From Rubrivivax sp. (GTDB taxonomy: Bacteria; Pseudomonadota; Gammaproteobacteria; Burkholderiales; Burkholderiaceae_C), in assembly GCA_024641965.1 (NCBI GenBank), contig JAHECC010000011.1, forward strand, positions 1 through 45,775: a stretch of DNA of 45,775 nt. Direction: 5' to 3'. The notes below the pieces were generated by a model. That model made no database searches. It saw only the letters and a program-made list of their open reading frames with translations, and had not been told where the DNA came from. Positions within the stretch are counted from its first letter, which is position 1. Each line of letters opens with the position of its first letter. Position numbers and translations under genes: made by a program. Below are positions 31,073 to 40,148 of the stretch, in pieces.

Positions 31073-32323
31073 ATGGCCACGACGCCGCGCCGCTGGATCG
31101 CGCACCTCGACATGGACGCGTTCTATGCGTCCGTCGAACTGCTGCGCTACCCCGAGCTGCAGGGCCAAGCAGTGGTCATCGGCGGCGGACGGCGGCACCA
31201 GCCACAGACACTGGCCGACGGCACGCGCCGCTTTGCCACGCTGCGCCACTACACCGGGCGCGGCGTCATCACCACCGCCACCTATGCCGCACGCGACCTG
31301 GGCGTGCACTCCGGCATGGGCCTGATGAAGGCGGCGCAGCGCGCGCCCGACGCGCTGCTGCTGCCGGTTGACTTCGACGAGTACAGGCGCTATTCGCGCC
31401 TGTTCAAGGCCGCGGTGGCCGAGGTCACGCCGTTGATCGAGGATCGCGGCATCGACGAGATCTACATCGACCTCAGCGCGGTGAGCGGCGTGCATGACCC
31501 GCTGGCTCACGACCCCTTCGGTGGTGTGCGTGCGGTGGCCCAGGAAATCCGCAACAGCGTGCGCAGCGCCACCGGCTTGAGCTGCTCGATCGGCGTGACG
31601 CCGAACAAGCTGCTGTCGAAGATCGCCTCGGAGCTGGACAAGCCCGACGGCCTGACGATCCTGACGCTGGACGACCTGCCCACACGCATCTGGCCGATGC
31701 CGGTGCGGCGCATCAACGGCATAGGGCCGAAGGCCGGCGCCAAGCTGATCGCGTTGGGCGTGACCAGCATCGGCGAGCTCGCCGCACAACCGCGCGATTG
31801 GCTGGTCGAGCATTTCGGCAGGAGTTACGGCACCTGGTTGCACGAGGCGTCGCACGGCCGCGACGAGCGACCCGTGGTGACGCACAGCGAGCCGGTGTCG
31901 ATGAGTCGCGAGACCACCTTCGAACGCGACCTGCACCCCAAGGCCGACCGCGCCGAGTTGACGCGCATCTTCACGCAGCTGTGCGAGCAAGTCGCCGCCG
32001 ACCTGCAGCGCAAGGCCTACGTCGGGCGCACGGTCGGCATCAAGCTGCGCTTCGAGGACTTCCGCACCGTGACACGCGACTTGACGCTGGACGAGGCCAC
32101 TGCCAACGCCGCCGTGATTCGCCGCGCCGCGGGCGCCTGCCTGAAACGCGTGGATCTGACGCTGCGCCTGCGGCTGCTGGGCGTGCGTGCCGGCTCGCTG
32201 CTCAAGGCGGCGCGTGCGCAATCTCTGACGGCACCGCGCTGCGGCGCGCCCGCGGCGAACAGCGTGCCGCAGGAGCTCGAGCTGCCCTTCGGTGGCGGCA
32301 CCGACACGGCTTTGCCGGGTTGA
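31073..32323 (+). CDS. dinB: DNA polymerase IV
   Basis: 416 residues from the ATG at 31073; the track start at 30779 lies in the arsR gene. Y-family motifs are AHLDMDAFYASVE at the N-terminus, GIDEIYIDLS with the catalytic acidic residues, SCSIGVTPNKLLSKIASELDKPDG, and the helix-hairpin-helix region INGIGPKAGAKLIALGV. The C-terminal little-finger domain runs to about residue 365. It performs translesion synthesis. It is unrelated to sulfur metabolism and marks the end of the sulfur block. Confidence 0.95.
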   Translation: MATTPRRWIAHLDMDAFYASVELLRYPELQGQAVVIGGGRRHQPQTLADGTRRFATLRHYTGRGVITTATYAARDLGVHSGMGLMKAAQRAPDALLLPVDFDEYRRYSRLFKAAVAEVTPLIEDRGIDEIYIDLSAVSGVHDPLAHDPFGGVRAVAQEIRNSVRSATGLSCSIGVTPNKLLSKIASELDKPDGLTILTLDDLPTRIWPMPVRRINGIGPKAGAKLIALGVTSIGELAAQPRDWLVEHFGRSYGTWLHEASHGRDERPVVTHSEPVSMSRETTFERDLHPKADRAELTRIFTQLCEQVAADLQRKAYVGRTVGIKLRFEDFRTVTRDLTLDEATANAAVIRRAAGACLKRVDLTLRLRLLGVRAGSLLKAARAQSLTAPRCGAPAANSVPQELELPFGGGTDTALPG

Positions 32324-32337
32324 GCCAAAGCCCCTGA

Positions 32338-32757
32338 TCAGCCCGGCTCGGTTGCGCCACGCACCGCGGCCGTCGGCAGGCGCCACAACCAGGTGCCTAC
32401 AGCGGCACAGCACAGTGCCGGCAACCAGCCGAATGCCGGCGGCAGCACCCACCAGGCCCAGGCCGAACCGAAGAGCATCATCACCAGTGCCAGCTGCTTG
32501 GCACGCAGGGGCACGGCGCGGTTGGCGCGCCAGTCGCGCACCATCGGGCCGAAGCGCGGGTGCAGCAGCAACCAGCGTTCGAAGCGTTCACTGCCACGCG
32601 AAAAACACCAGGCAGCGAGCAGCACGAAGGGCGTGGTCGGCAGCACCGGCAGGAAGATGCCGACGATGCCCAGCGCCAGTGACAGCATGCCGAGCGCGAC
32701 CCACAGCCCGCGCTGCCAGCGCGCGCGTCCGATCGATCCCGGCGTGACCCCGTGCAT
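32338..32757 (-). CDS. DUF454 (YbaN-like) small membrane protein
   Basis: 139 residues from the ATG at 32757. Features are the hydrophobic helices LWVALGMLSLALGIVGIFLPVLPTTPFVLLA and, near the C-terminus, LVMMLFGSAWAWWVLPPAF, and the family motif CFSRGSERFERWLLLHPRFGPMVRDWR. The function of YbaN proteins is unknown. It is embedded in a long spurious ORF (32338..34257) that runs against the downstream dehydrogenase. Its C-terminal codons come within 15 bases of the convergent dinB stop. Confidence 0.85.
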   Translation of the reverse strand: MHGVTPGSIGRARWQRGLWVALGMLSLALGIVGIFLPVLPTTPFVLLAAWCFSRGSERFERWLLLHPRFGPMVRDWRANRAVPLRAKQLALVMMLFGSAWAWWVLPPAFGWLPALCCAAVGTWLWRLPTAAVRGATEPG

Positions 32758-32865
32758 GGCGCGATGTTGCCACGCCGCAGCGCATCGCCTCCTGCGCGCG
32801 CTGACATAGACTGTGCGCGGTCGCCGTCGATCCGCGATGCGCGACGCGACCCACAGGAGCCTTGA

Positions 32866-34005
32866 ATGCCCGTCATCACGAACATCGAAGACCTGCGCGT
32901 GCTGGCCGAGAAGCGCGTGCCGCGGATGTTCTACGACTATGCCGATTCGGGTTCGTGGACCGAGGGCACCTACCGCGCCAACGAAGCCGACTTCCACAAG
33001 ATCAAGCTGCGCCAGCGCGTGGCAGTGAACATGGACAACCGCACGACGGCCACCACGATGGTCGGCCAGGCGGTGAAGATGCCCGTGGCCATCGCACCGG
33101 TGGGCCTGACCGGCATGCAGCATGCGGATGGTGAGATCCTGGCGGCCAAGGCGGCCGAGGCCTTCGGCATCCCCTTCACGCTGTCGACGATGAGCATCTG
33201 CTCGATGGAAGACATCGCTGCGAACACGAAAGCGCCCTTCTGGTTCCAGCTGTACATGATGCGCGACCGCGACGCGATGGCGCGCATGATCGAGCGCTGC
33301 AAGGTGGCCAGGTGCAGCGCGCTGATGCTGACGCTGGACCTGCAGGTCATCGGCCAGCGCCACAAGGACCTGAAGAACGGCCTGACCGCGCCACCGCGGC
33401 CGACGCTGGCCAACATCATCAATCTGATGACCAAGCCGCGCTGGTGCATGGGAATGGCCGGCACGAAGCGGCACAGCTTCGGCAACCTGGTCGGCCACGT
33501 CAAGGGCGTCAGCGACATGAGCTCGCTGGCGGCGTGGACCAACGAGCAGTTCGACCCGCGGCTGTCCTGGCCGGATGTCGAATGGGTGAAGGAGCAGTGG
33601 GGCGGCAAGCTGGTGCTGAAAGGCATCATGGACGTCGAGGACGCGAAGCTGGCGGTGGCGGCAGGAGCCGATGCCATCGTCGTCAGCAACCATGGCGGGC
33701 GGCAACTGGATGGCGCGCCGTCGAGCATCGAAGCGCTGCCGGCGATCGTCGACGCAGTGGGGTCGCAAACCGAGGTCTGGATGGACGGCGGCATCCGCAG
33801 CGGGCAGGACGTGCTGAAGGCCTGGGCGCTGGGCGCACGTGGCACACTGATCGGCCGCGCCATGGTCTATGGCGTCGGCGCGATGGGCGAAGCCGGCGTG
33901 CTCAAGGCACTGCAGATCATCCACAAGGAACTCGACGTGACCATGGCCTTCTGCGGCCACACCGACCTGCGCAACGTCGACAGTCGCATCCTGCTGCCGC
34001 GCTGA
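32866..34005 (+). CDS. FMN-dependent alpha-hydroxy-acid dehydrogenase (LldD-like)
   Basis: 379 residues, normal for the family. FMN and catalytic motifs are IAPVGLTGMQHADGE, FWFQLYMMRDRD, LTLDLQVIGQRHKDLKNG, IVVSNHGGRQLDGAPS (catalytic histidine) and DGGIRSGQDVLKA. It oxidizes L-lactate or a related 2-hydroxy acid and passes electrons to quinone or oxygen. The substrate cannot be told from sequence, so no gene symbol is given. An AGGAG ribosome site precedes the ATG. Confidence 0.93.
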   Translation: MPVITNIEDLRVLAEKRVPRMFYDYADSGSWTEGTYRANEADFHKIKLRQRVAVNMDNRTTATTMVGQAVKMPVAIAPVGLTGMQHADGEILAAKAAEAFGIPFTLSTMSICSMEDIAANTKAPFWFQLYMMRDRDAMARMIERCKVARCSALMLTLDLQVIGQRHKDLKNGLTAPPRPTLANIINLMTKPRWCMGMAGTKRHSFGNLVGHVKGVSDMSSLAAWTNEQFDPRLSWPDVEWVKEQWGGKLVLKGIMDVEDAKLAVAAGADAIVVSNHGGRQLDGAPSSIEALPAIVDAVGSQTEVWMDGGIRSGQDVLKAWALGARGTLIGRAMVYGVGAMGEAGVLKALQIIHKELDVTMAFCGHTDLRNVDSRILLPR

Positions 34006-34012
34006 AGCAGCG

Positions 34013-35578
34013 CTACGGCAGCGCCAGGATCGCCACCTTGCCGCCGCGGAAGGGGCGCGCATATTCGACGCGGGTGCCGGGCGGAATGTCCTTGTCCTCG
34101 CGGTAGGTGAAGACCAGACGTCCATCCGGATGCGCTGCGAGCCAGGCCATGACCTCAGCTTCGGGCACTTCGACCAGCGCATGCTGCAGCCGACCGGCAA
34201 ATGTCCATTGGCCGTGGTAGTCACCCTCGTGGGCCAACGACCGGCCTTCGCGCTCATGCTGCGCCAGCCTTGCCCCCATGGCGTCCAGGTCGTAGGGCTC
34301 GCGCATCGCGATCTCGAAGACCACCATCAGGCCGCAGGCGGCGACGACCGTGGCTACGGCCACGCGGCACACCTCCTGCACGGCATCGCCGGGCCGGCGC
34401 AGGGCCAGTGCGACGCCGCACAGCAGGCACAACCCGCCCCAGGCCCAAAGCAGAGCGCGCAGGTCCGCACCGACGACCATCGACGACAGCCGCGGTGCGG
34501 CGACGACCGCGCCAATGCCCAGCGCAATCAGCCCGGCGGCGGGCACGGCCAGCGCCCAGCGCGACGGCGGGGCATCGCTCAGCGCACGCGCAGCGAGCAG
34601 CGCGAAGAGCACGAATTCGGGCAACAGATAGTGCGGCCGTTTGCCGCTGACCAGCGAGAACACGACCAGGCAGAACAGCGCGCCAAAGAGCGCGAAGCGC
34701 CAGCCGCTTTCGTCGAACAGCGCGCGGCGCAGGCCACGCCACCATTGCGGCCACAACAGCCAGGGCGCGAGCAGCAGCGGCAGCCAGGCCAGATAGAACC
34801 ACCACGGCGCCTGGTGCGAGAAGCTGCGCACCATGCGGTTCGCGGTCTGACCCCAGAAGATGGCCTGGCGATAGGCCTCGCCGCCATAGATGCCCGCGGG
34901 AACGGCCCAGGCCAGGATCAGCGCCGCGCCGCCCAACAGCGCCAGCAGCACGCCCAGGTACCAGCGGCGCCATGGCGGGCGCCGCTCGCGCATCCACCAC
35001 GGCGCGAACAGCGCCAGCGGCAGCAGGTGCAGCAGGGCCACCGGTCCCTTGGCGTACAAGGCACCGCCCATGCCGATGGCGAGCAGCACGAAGCCTCCAG
35101 CGCCGCCGCCGCTGTGCCAGGCACGCACCAGACCGACGAAGCCCAGCGCAACGAAGAAGCTCAGCATCGCATCGAACATCAGTGCCGAGGCGAAATAGGT
35201 ATAGAGCAGGCTCGCAAGTACGATGAATGGCACCATGCGCGCGACCTCGGGACGTGCCGGCCAGAGCTGGCGCGCCATCACCTGCGACAGCGCCAGCGTG
35301 GCGGCGGCGAACAGCGGCGAAATCAGCCGCATCGACCAGTCGTTGACGCCGAACAGCGCCCAACTGGCGTGCATCAGCCAGAACAGCAGCGGCGGCTTGT
35401 GGTGATAGGGCTCGCCGTTCAGATAGGGCACGAGGAAGTCGCCGCGCTGCCACATCTCCCAGGCCACGGCGGCGTAGCGCGTCTCGTCGATCGGCAGCAG
35501 CGGACGCGCCAGCGACACGGCCAGCAGCAGCGCCCAAAGCGCCGCCAGCCACAGCGCGTCGCGCCGCACCGGAATCAT
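34013..35578 (-). CDS. ArnT-like (GT83/PMT_2) membrane glycosyltransferase
   Basis: 521 residues from the ATG at 35578; the track extends it to 35863 through the next gene. About twelve hydrophobic helices are visible. The first periplasmic loop carries the catalytic motif PIDETRYAAVAWEMW, followed by PYLNGEPYHHKPPLLFW, as in ArnT and protein mannosyltransferases. It transfers a sugar from an undecaprenyl-phosphate donor to lipid A or another envelope acceptor. The start overlaps the LAB_N gene stop (ATGA) in a three-gene operon. Confidence 0.9.
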   Translation of the reverse strand: MIPVRRDALWLAALWALLLAVSLARPLLPIDETRYAAVAWEMWQRGDFLVPYLNGEPYHHKPPLLFWLMHASWALFGVNDWSMRLISPLFAAATLALSQVMARQLWPARPEVARMVPFIVLASLLYTYFASALMFDAMLSFFVALGFVGLVRAWHSGGGAGGFVLLAIGMGGALYAKGPVALLHLLPLALFAPWWMRERRPPWRRWYLGVLLALLGGAALILAWAVPAGIYGGEAYRQAIFWGQTANRMVRSFSHQAPWWFYLAWLPLLLAPWLLWPQWWRGLRRALFDESGWRFALFGALFCLVVFSLVSGKRPHYLLPEFVLFALLAARALSDAPPSRWALAVPAAGLIALGIGAVVAAPRLSSMVVGADLRALLWAWGGLCLLCGVALALRRPGDAVQEVCRVAVATVVAACGLMVVFEIAMREPYDLDAMGARLAQHEREGRSLAHEGDYHGQWTFAGRLQHALVEVPEAEVMAWLAAHPDGRLVFTYREDKDIPPGTRVEYARPFRGGKVAILALP

Positions 35579-35892
35579 GCGTGCGGATCGGGCGGCGCCA
35601 GGCGTTGCGCTTCGCTCTTCTCGCGCCGAATCAGCCACAGGTTGCGCAGGTAGACGAACAGGCCCATGCCCTGCCCCAGCATGAACACCGGGTCCTCGCG
35701 ATAGGCCGCGTAGATGAACAAGGTGACGCCGCCACCGAGCGAGAAGTACCAGAACAGCACCGGCACCACCGACTTGCGGGCGCGCTCGCTGGCCAGCCAC
35801 TGGATGATGAAGCGCATCGAGAACATCGCCTGGCCGGTGAAGCCGACGCCCAGCACCAGCCATTCGGGCAGCGTGATCGAGTGGAAGTTCAT
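35575..35892 (-). CDS. Lipid A biosynthesis N-terminal domain (LAB_N) membrane protein
   Basis: 105 residues from the ATG at 35892 (ATGA overlap with the upstream glycosyltransferase); the track start at 35964 lies inside that gene. Three hydrophobic segments and the motif GFTGQAMFSMRFIIQWLASERARKSVVPVLFWYFSLGGG identify the LAB_N family. These small proteins accompany ArnC/ArnT-like genes, and their exact role is unknown. Confidence 0.9.
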   Translation of the reverse strand: MNFHSITLPEWLVLGVGFTGQAMFSMRFIIQWLASERARKSVVPVLFWYFSLGGGVTLFIYAAYREDPVFMLGQGMGLFVYLRNLWLIRREKSEAQRLAPPDPHA

Positions 35893-36635
35893 ATGTCGAC
35901 CTCCGGCCGTTTCATGCGCCGATTGAGCCACATCACGCCGAACATATCGACGATGCCGACCCACAGACGGTTGCCGATGCCGTACTTGGAGGTGCCGGCA
36001 GGCCGTGCGCGGTGGTTCACCGGCACCGACTGCACCGTGCCGCCATCACGCAGCACCAGCGCGGGCAGAAAGCGGTGCATGTGATCGAAGAACGGCAGGC
36101 GCATGAACACCTCGCGGGCGAACACCTTCAGGCCGCAGCCGGTGTCGGGCGTGCGGTCGGACAGCATGCCACCGCGCACGCCGTTGGCGATGCGCGACGA
36201 GATCTTGCGCACGAAGCTGTCATTGCGCGCCTTGCGCCAGCCGATCACCAGGTTGAGCCCCGGCGTGCGTTGACCGGGCCCGACCGCAGCCAGCAGCTTC
36301 GGCAGGTCCGCCGGGTCGTTCTGGCGATCGCCGTCGAGCGTGGCGATCCAGGGGTGCTGCGCGGCGCGCACGCCTGTGGCCACCGCCGTGCTTTGCCCGC
36401 AGGCCTGGCGGTGCCGGATGACCTTCAGGCGCGGGAAACGCTGCCCGGCCCGCAGCAACTGCGCCGGCGTGTCGTCGCGACTGCCATCGTCGACATAGAT
36501 CAACTCGAAATCGGCATGGCCATCGAGCGCGGCGTGGATTTCCTCGATCTGCGGCAGGATGTTCTCGGCCTCGTCCTTGACCGGCACGATCACCGATACG
36601 CATCCGGTGTAGTCAGCTATGGAACCGGAATTCAC
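35889..36635 (-). CDS. Family 2 glycosyltransferase (ArnC/DPM1-like)
   Basis: About 248 residues from a GTG at 36635. The upstream part of the 296-aa ORF lacks family character, and the GTG just precedes CVSVIVPVKDEAENI, where GT2 proteins begin. Donor and metal motifs are YVDDGSRDDT and TLDGDRQNDP. DTGCGLKVFAREVF is typical of polyprenyl-phosphate glycosyltransferases. It probably loads a sugar on undecaprenyl phosphate for the ArnT-like enzyme two genes downstream. The start is uncertain; its end overlaps the next gene by ATGA. The divergent gap to 36851 shows no clear element except the AGGAGA of the hydrolase. Confidence 0.88.
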   Translation of the reverse strand: MNSGSIADYTGCVSVIVPVKDEAENILPQIEEIHAALDGHADFELIYVDDGSRDDTPAQLLRAGQRFPRLKVIRHRQACGQSTAVATGVRAAQHPWIATLDGDRQNDPADLPKLLAAVGPGQRTPGLNLVIGWRKARNDSFVRKISSRIANGVRGGMLSDRTPDTGCGLKVFAREVFMRLPFFDHMHRFLPALVLRDGGTVQSVPVNHRARPAGTSKYGIGNRLWVGIVDMFGVMWLNRRMKRPEVDI

Positions 36636-36850
36636 GATGTTGAAGTCGGATCGCGAATCACGACCCGAAAAGAGAAACCGGGGCCGATGATAAGCGGCAC
36701 ACCGCGAACCGGCATCGGACCTGCGGGCCGGTGTCCGCCCCCTGAATTGGAGGCCGTCACCCAATCTTTGGGGTCGCATCCGCCTGCGAGCATGCTATGG
36801 TCGAAATATTGGAAAGCAGATGCTTTGCCAAAAGACAGGAGACCGCAGCA

Positions 36851-37663
36851 ATGGCCACCCGACACCGGCACGAAGGCACGCCCAGTGTGCTCAGTTCGAT
36901 GCTTGAAGTGCGCGCATTGTTCGAGATGGCATGTTTGCCCTATGCGGTGCCGATGCTGATGCAAGCGCCACGCGGCGACGGCCATCCGGTGCTGCTGTTG
37001 CCCGGCTTCATGGGCAGCGAAGGTTCGCTGATTGCTCTGGAGGTGTTCCTGCGCAACCGCGGTTATGCGGTGCAGACTTGGGGCCTGGGGCGCAATGTCG
37101 GTTTCCGGCCCGGCCATGCGTCGGCGATCGAACAGAAGATCCGCTACATGCACCACGAAAGCGGCCGCAAGGTCAGCCTGGTCGGCTGGAGCCTGGGCGG
37201 GGTGTTCGCGATGTACGGCGCCCACCAGGCCAGCGAATGCGTGCGCAACGTCATCACGCTGGGCAGCCCGATCACTGTCGATGCCTCGGGCAGCGCGGTG
37301 CCGCCGCTACTGAAGGCGTTGTATCGCCTGGTCGCGCACCCGCTGGGTTCGGCCGCGCATTCGATGCAGCCGCGCGCCAAGACGATGCGCGAAGGCAAGA
37401 TGCTGCCCATTCCGGTGAGCTGCCTGTATTCGCTCAGCGACGGCGTGGTGCCGCCGCAGGAAGCCACGATGGAGGGCGACCCCACATTGCATGAGAACGT
37501 GCGCGTCTGGGGCAGCCACACCGGCCTGGGCTTCAACTCGCTGGTGCTGCAGATCGTGGCCGACCGCCTCGCGCAGCCCGAGGGCCAGTGGCTGCCTTAC
37601 CGCCCGACGAGCGTGCCGGGCTGGCTGAACCAGGCGCTGACACACGAGGCCGTGCCGATCTAG
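36851..37663 (+). CDS. Alpha/beta-fold hydrolase (esterase/lipase-like)
   Basis: 270 residues from the ATG at 36851 with ACAGGAGA upstream; the track start at 36797 has none. Motifs are VLLLPGFMGSEGSL (oxyanion region), VSLVGWSLGGVFAMYGA with the nucleophile serine in GWSLGG, and a likely acid/histidine pair in YSLSDGVV and WGSHTGLGFN. There is no signal peptide. It is convergent with the WS/DGAT gene, and the pair may act in neutral lipid turnover. The 3' end overlaps that gene by 131 bases. Confidence 0.88.
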   Translation: MATRHRHEGTPSVLSSMLEVRALFEMACLPYAVPMLMQAPRGDGHPVLLLPGFMGSEGSLIALEVFLRNRGYAVQTWGLGRNVGFRPGHASAIEQKIRYMHHESGRKVSLVGWSLGGVFAMYGAHQASECVRNVITLGSPITVDASGSAVPPLLKALYRLVAHPLGSAAHSMQPRAKTMREGKMLPIPVSCLYSLSDGVVPPQEATMEGDPTLHENVRVWGSHTGLGFNSLVLQIVADRLAQPEGQWLPYRPTSVPGWLNQALTHEAVPI

Positions 37664-39095
37664 CCGGCGGTGGTTTCGTCGGCGCGCGCGGCGCACGGGC
37701 CAGCGCCAGGTAGGCCTGGAAACTGTCGCGCAACTGCTGCGTGAAACCTTCGGGGTCGGGCAGCAACTCGCGGCAGCAGGTCGGCGAGATGATGATGCGA
37801 GCGTCGTAGCGCGTCACCGCGAACACCAGGCCCATGCCATCGGAGATCGGCATGATCGCGGAGAAGTAGGTCATGCGCGCGCCGTTCAGGTACAACGGCA
37901 CATCCGGCCCCGACACATTGGTGATGGTGCAGCTGGCAGCGGGCGCGTAGCGCGCGCTGCCCAGGCCGAGCTGGCCTTGCATCTTGCCGCTCAGCGCCAG
38001 CGTGGCGGCAGCCAGGTGATGGTCTTGCTGCATCGTCAGGGCATCGTCATCGGCGACACCGCGCGCAGCCGTCTGCACATGCACCGCGGCCAGCCGCTGC
38101 ACCAGGTCTTCGATCTCGGTACCGAGTTGCACACGCAGCCACGACAGTTTCGACGACCGGTCGGCCAGCGCGCCCTTGACCGGCGCGTGCACCGGGGTGA
38201 TCGCGCTCAGGCCGGCCTCGGGCAGTTCGCCCAGTGCCTGCAGGTGGCCGCGCAGCGCGCCGCCGCACACCGCCAGCACGGCGTCGCTGACCGTGGCGCC
38301 ATCGACCAGTTTGGCGATGGCCTCGAACTCCTCGACCATGAAGCGGCGCGTGTCGAACACGCGGTGCGGCGAGACCACCGAATTGAAGCGCGTGGTCACC
38401 AGCTGCTCGGGACGCAGCAGCAGGTCGCCGGCAAAGGTGTAGGCGGCACGCAGGTTGTCGGCGGCCTTGCGCGCCAGCGGCGTGCGCAGTTGCATCGGCG
38501 ACAGCAAGGCATTCAGCCAACTGCGCGCCAGAAGGTTCAGACTGCTCGGCGTGGGCTGAGGAAACCAGGGCTTTGGCGGCGGTGGTGTGGCCACCTTGGG
38601 TGTGATGTCGTGCAGCAGCATGGTCATGCGGCTGCCGCCTTCGGCATCGACCGCAGCGTGGTGCACCTTGATCAGCAGCGCGAAGCTGCCGGCCGGCAGC
38701 TCGAGCAGGCTGTCCAGCCCCTCAACCACGTAGATCTCCCACAACGGTCGGTTCAGGTCGAGCGGCCGCGCATGGATGCGCGAAGCCTGGATGCAGAACT
38801 GGCGCCAGTCACCGGGTTTGGGCAACGCGATGTGGCGCACGTGATACTCGAGGTCGAAGTTCGGGTCGTCGACCCAGTAGGGATGGTCCAGTTCGAGCGG
38901 CACGCGCTGCAGCTTGCTGCGAAACAGCGGCAGGCCGGCAAGGCGGCTCTCGATGTGCGCCAGGATGCTCTTGAAGCGCACCTTGCCTCCCGGCGCGGTG
39001 CTCTGGTCGTAGATCTGGATCAGGGTGACGTTGGCATTCGAGTGGCTCGTGTCCGCGTACAGGAAGCCGGCGTCATGGGCGCTGAGTTGTCGCAT
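37533..39095 (-). CDS. Wax ester synthase/diacylglycerol acyltransferase (WS/DGAT)
   Basis: 520 residues from the ATG at 39095 (MRQLSAHDAGFLYADT). The acyltransferase motif is HHAAVDAEGG: HHxxxD is kept, but the usual glycine after the aspartate is alanine. Other family motifs are NRPLWEIYVVEGL and ITNVSGPDVPLYLNGARM. The protein ends with about 50 residues of low-complexity Arg/Pro/Ala/Ser sequence, encoded opposite the end of the hydrolase gene. It makes wax esters or triacylglycerol for storage. The track start at 39161 is too early. Confidence 0.9.
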   Translation of the reverse strand: MRQLSAHDAGFLYADTSHSNANVTLIQIYDQSTAPGGKVRFKSILAHIESRLAGLPLFRSKLQRVPLELDHPYWVDDPNFDLEYHVRHIALPKPGDWRQFCIQASRIHARPLDLNRPLWEIYVVEGLDSLLELPAGSFALLIKVHHAAVDAEGGSRMTMLLHDITPKVATPPPPKPWFPQPTPSSLNLLARSWLNALLSPMQLRTPLARKAADNLRAAYTFAGDLLLRPEQLVTTRFNSVVSPHRVFDTRRFMVEEFEAIAKLVDGATVSDAVLAVCGGALRGHLQALGELPEAGLSAITPVHAPVKGALADRSSKLSWLRVQLGTEIEDLVQRLAAVHVQTAARGVADDDALTMQQDHHLAAATLALSGKMQGQLGLGSARYAPAASCTITNVSGPDVPLYLNGARMTYFSAIMPISDGMGLVFAVTRYDARIIISPTCCRELLPDPEGFTQQLRDSFQAYLALARAPRAPTKPPPARSARPRVSAPGSASPARSSGGKAATGPRAARGGRPRSAAPAS

Positions 39096-39215
39096 GGATG
39101 AAGGTGCCTCGGCATTGGAACAACGCGGAGCATCGCACAGCCTGCGCAGGACAGGCGTCACCGACGCGTCGCAGCCCCAATGCCGGTTTGCCGTGCGTCA
39201 ACAAATTCCCGGACG

Positions 39216-40103
39216 CTAGAGCTGGCCTGCCTCGAAGGTGTTGCAGCGTGCCATGCTGCCGCTGGACAGGCCCTGCCGGAACCAGCGCATGCGCTGCTCG
39301 CTGGTGCCATGCGTGAAGGATTCGGGCACGACCACGCGCTCGCTCTGCCGCTGCAGCGTGTCGTCGCCGATCTTCGACGCTGCGTTCAGCCCTTCTTCGA
39401 CATCGCCCGGCTCGAGCCAGGCCTTGGCCTTCTGCGAGTGGTGCGCCCACACGCCGGCCAGGCAGTCGGCCTGCAGTTCCATGCGCACCGACAGGGCGTT
39501 CATCTGTACCTCGGACACGCGTCCGCGCATGCCGTCCACCTTGTCGGTGATGCCGAGTTGCTTCTGCACATGGTGGCCGACCTCATGCGCCACGACGTAG
39601 GCCTGGGCGAAGTCGCCTGGCGCGCCGAGGCGCCGGCCAAGTGTGTCGAAGAAGCCGAGGTCGATGTACACCTTCTGGTCGGCCGGGCAGTAGAACGGCC
39701 CCATCGCCGCCTGCCCCATGCCGCAGGCGGTGCGCGTGCTGCCGCGGAACAGCACCAGCCCGGGCGGCCGGTAGGCGCCTCCCGCGGCACGGAACTGCCC
39801 AGTCCAGGTGTCTTCGGTACTGGCCAGCACGGTGGAAACGAAGGCCGCGGCCTTGTCGTCGGCCGGGGGTGCCTGTGCCGGTTGCTGCACCTGCGGCGCG
39901 CCCGAAATAGCACCACCGCCGCCCATCAAACCGAGCAGCGTTAGCGGGTTGATGCCGAAGATCCACCCCGCCAGCAGCGCGATGACGATCGTGCCCAGGC
40001 CGATGCCGCGCCCGCCGACGCGCGGCATCCTGCCTCCGCCAATGCCCGGTGCGCCGCGCCGGTCCTCGACATGCTCGCTGCGCCGTTCGCCTTCCCACTT
40101 CAT
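39216..40103 (-). CDS. ypfJ: Neutral zinc metallopeptidase (YpfJ family)
   Basis: 295 residues. One N-terminal membrane segment (GLGTIVIALLAGWIFGINPLTLLGL) anchors a periplasmic domain with the zinc motif VVAHEVGHHVQ and the downstream glutamate region MELQADCLAGVWAHH. Conserved cysteines occur in TACGMGQ, FYCP and the C-terminal ARCNTF. Substrates are unknown. A GGAGGGG ribosome site precedes the ATG. A 120-base gap to the WS/DGAT start shows nothing recognisable. Confidence 0.92.
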   Translation of the reverse strand: MKWEGERRSEHVEDRRGAPGIGGGRMPRVGGRGIGLGTIVIALLAGWIFGINPLTLLGLMGGGGAISGAPQVQQPAQAPPADDKAAAFVSTVLASTEDTWTGQFRAAGGAYRPPGLVLFRGSTRTACGMGQAAMGPFYCPADQKVYIDLGFFDTLGRRLGAPGDFAQAYVVAHEVGHHVQKQLGITDKVDGMRGRVSEVQMNALSVRMELQADCLAGVWAHHSQKAKAWLEPGDVEEGLNAASKIGDDTLQRQSERVVVPESFTHGTSEQRMRWFRQGLSSGSMARCNTFEAGQL

Positions 40104-40148
40104 ACTGCCCCTCCTGTGGCCCGCGTTTCCGGTCTGTTCTGCGGCGAC

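Noticed and set aside
32324-32337. Terminator between dinB and the DUF454 gene
   Set aside because: The gap is only 14 bases, with no hairpin or T tract.
34130-35653. 507-aa plus-strand ORF
   Set aside because: It is antisense to the ArnT-like gene and Gln/Arg-rich without family motifs.
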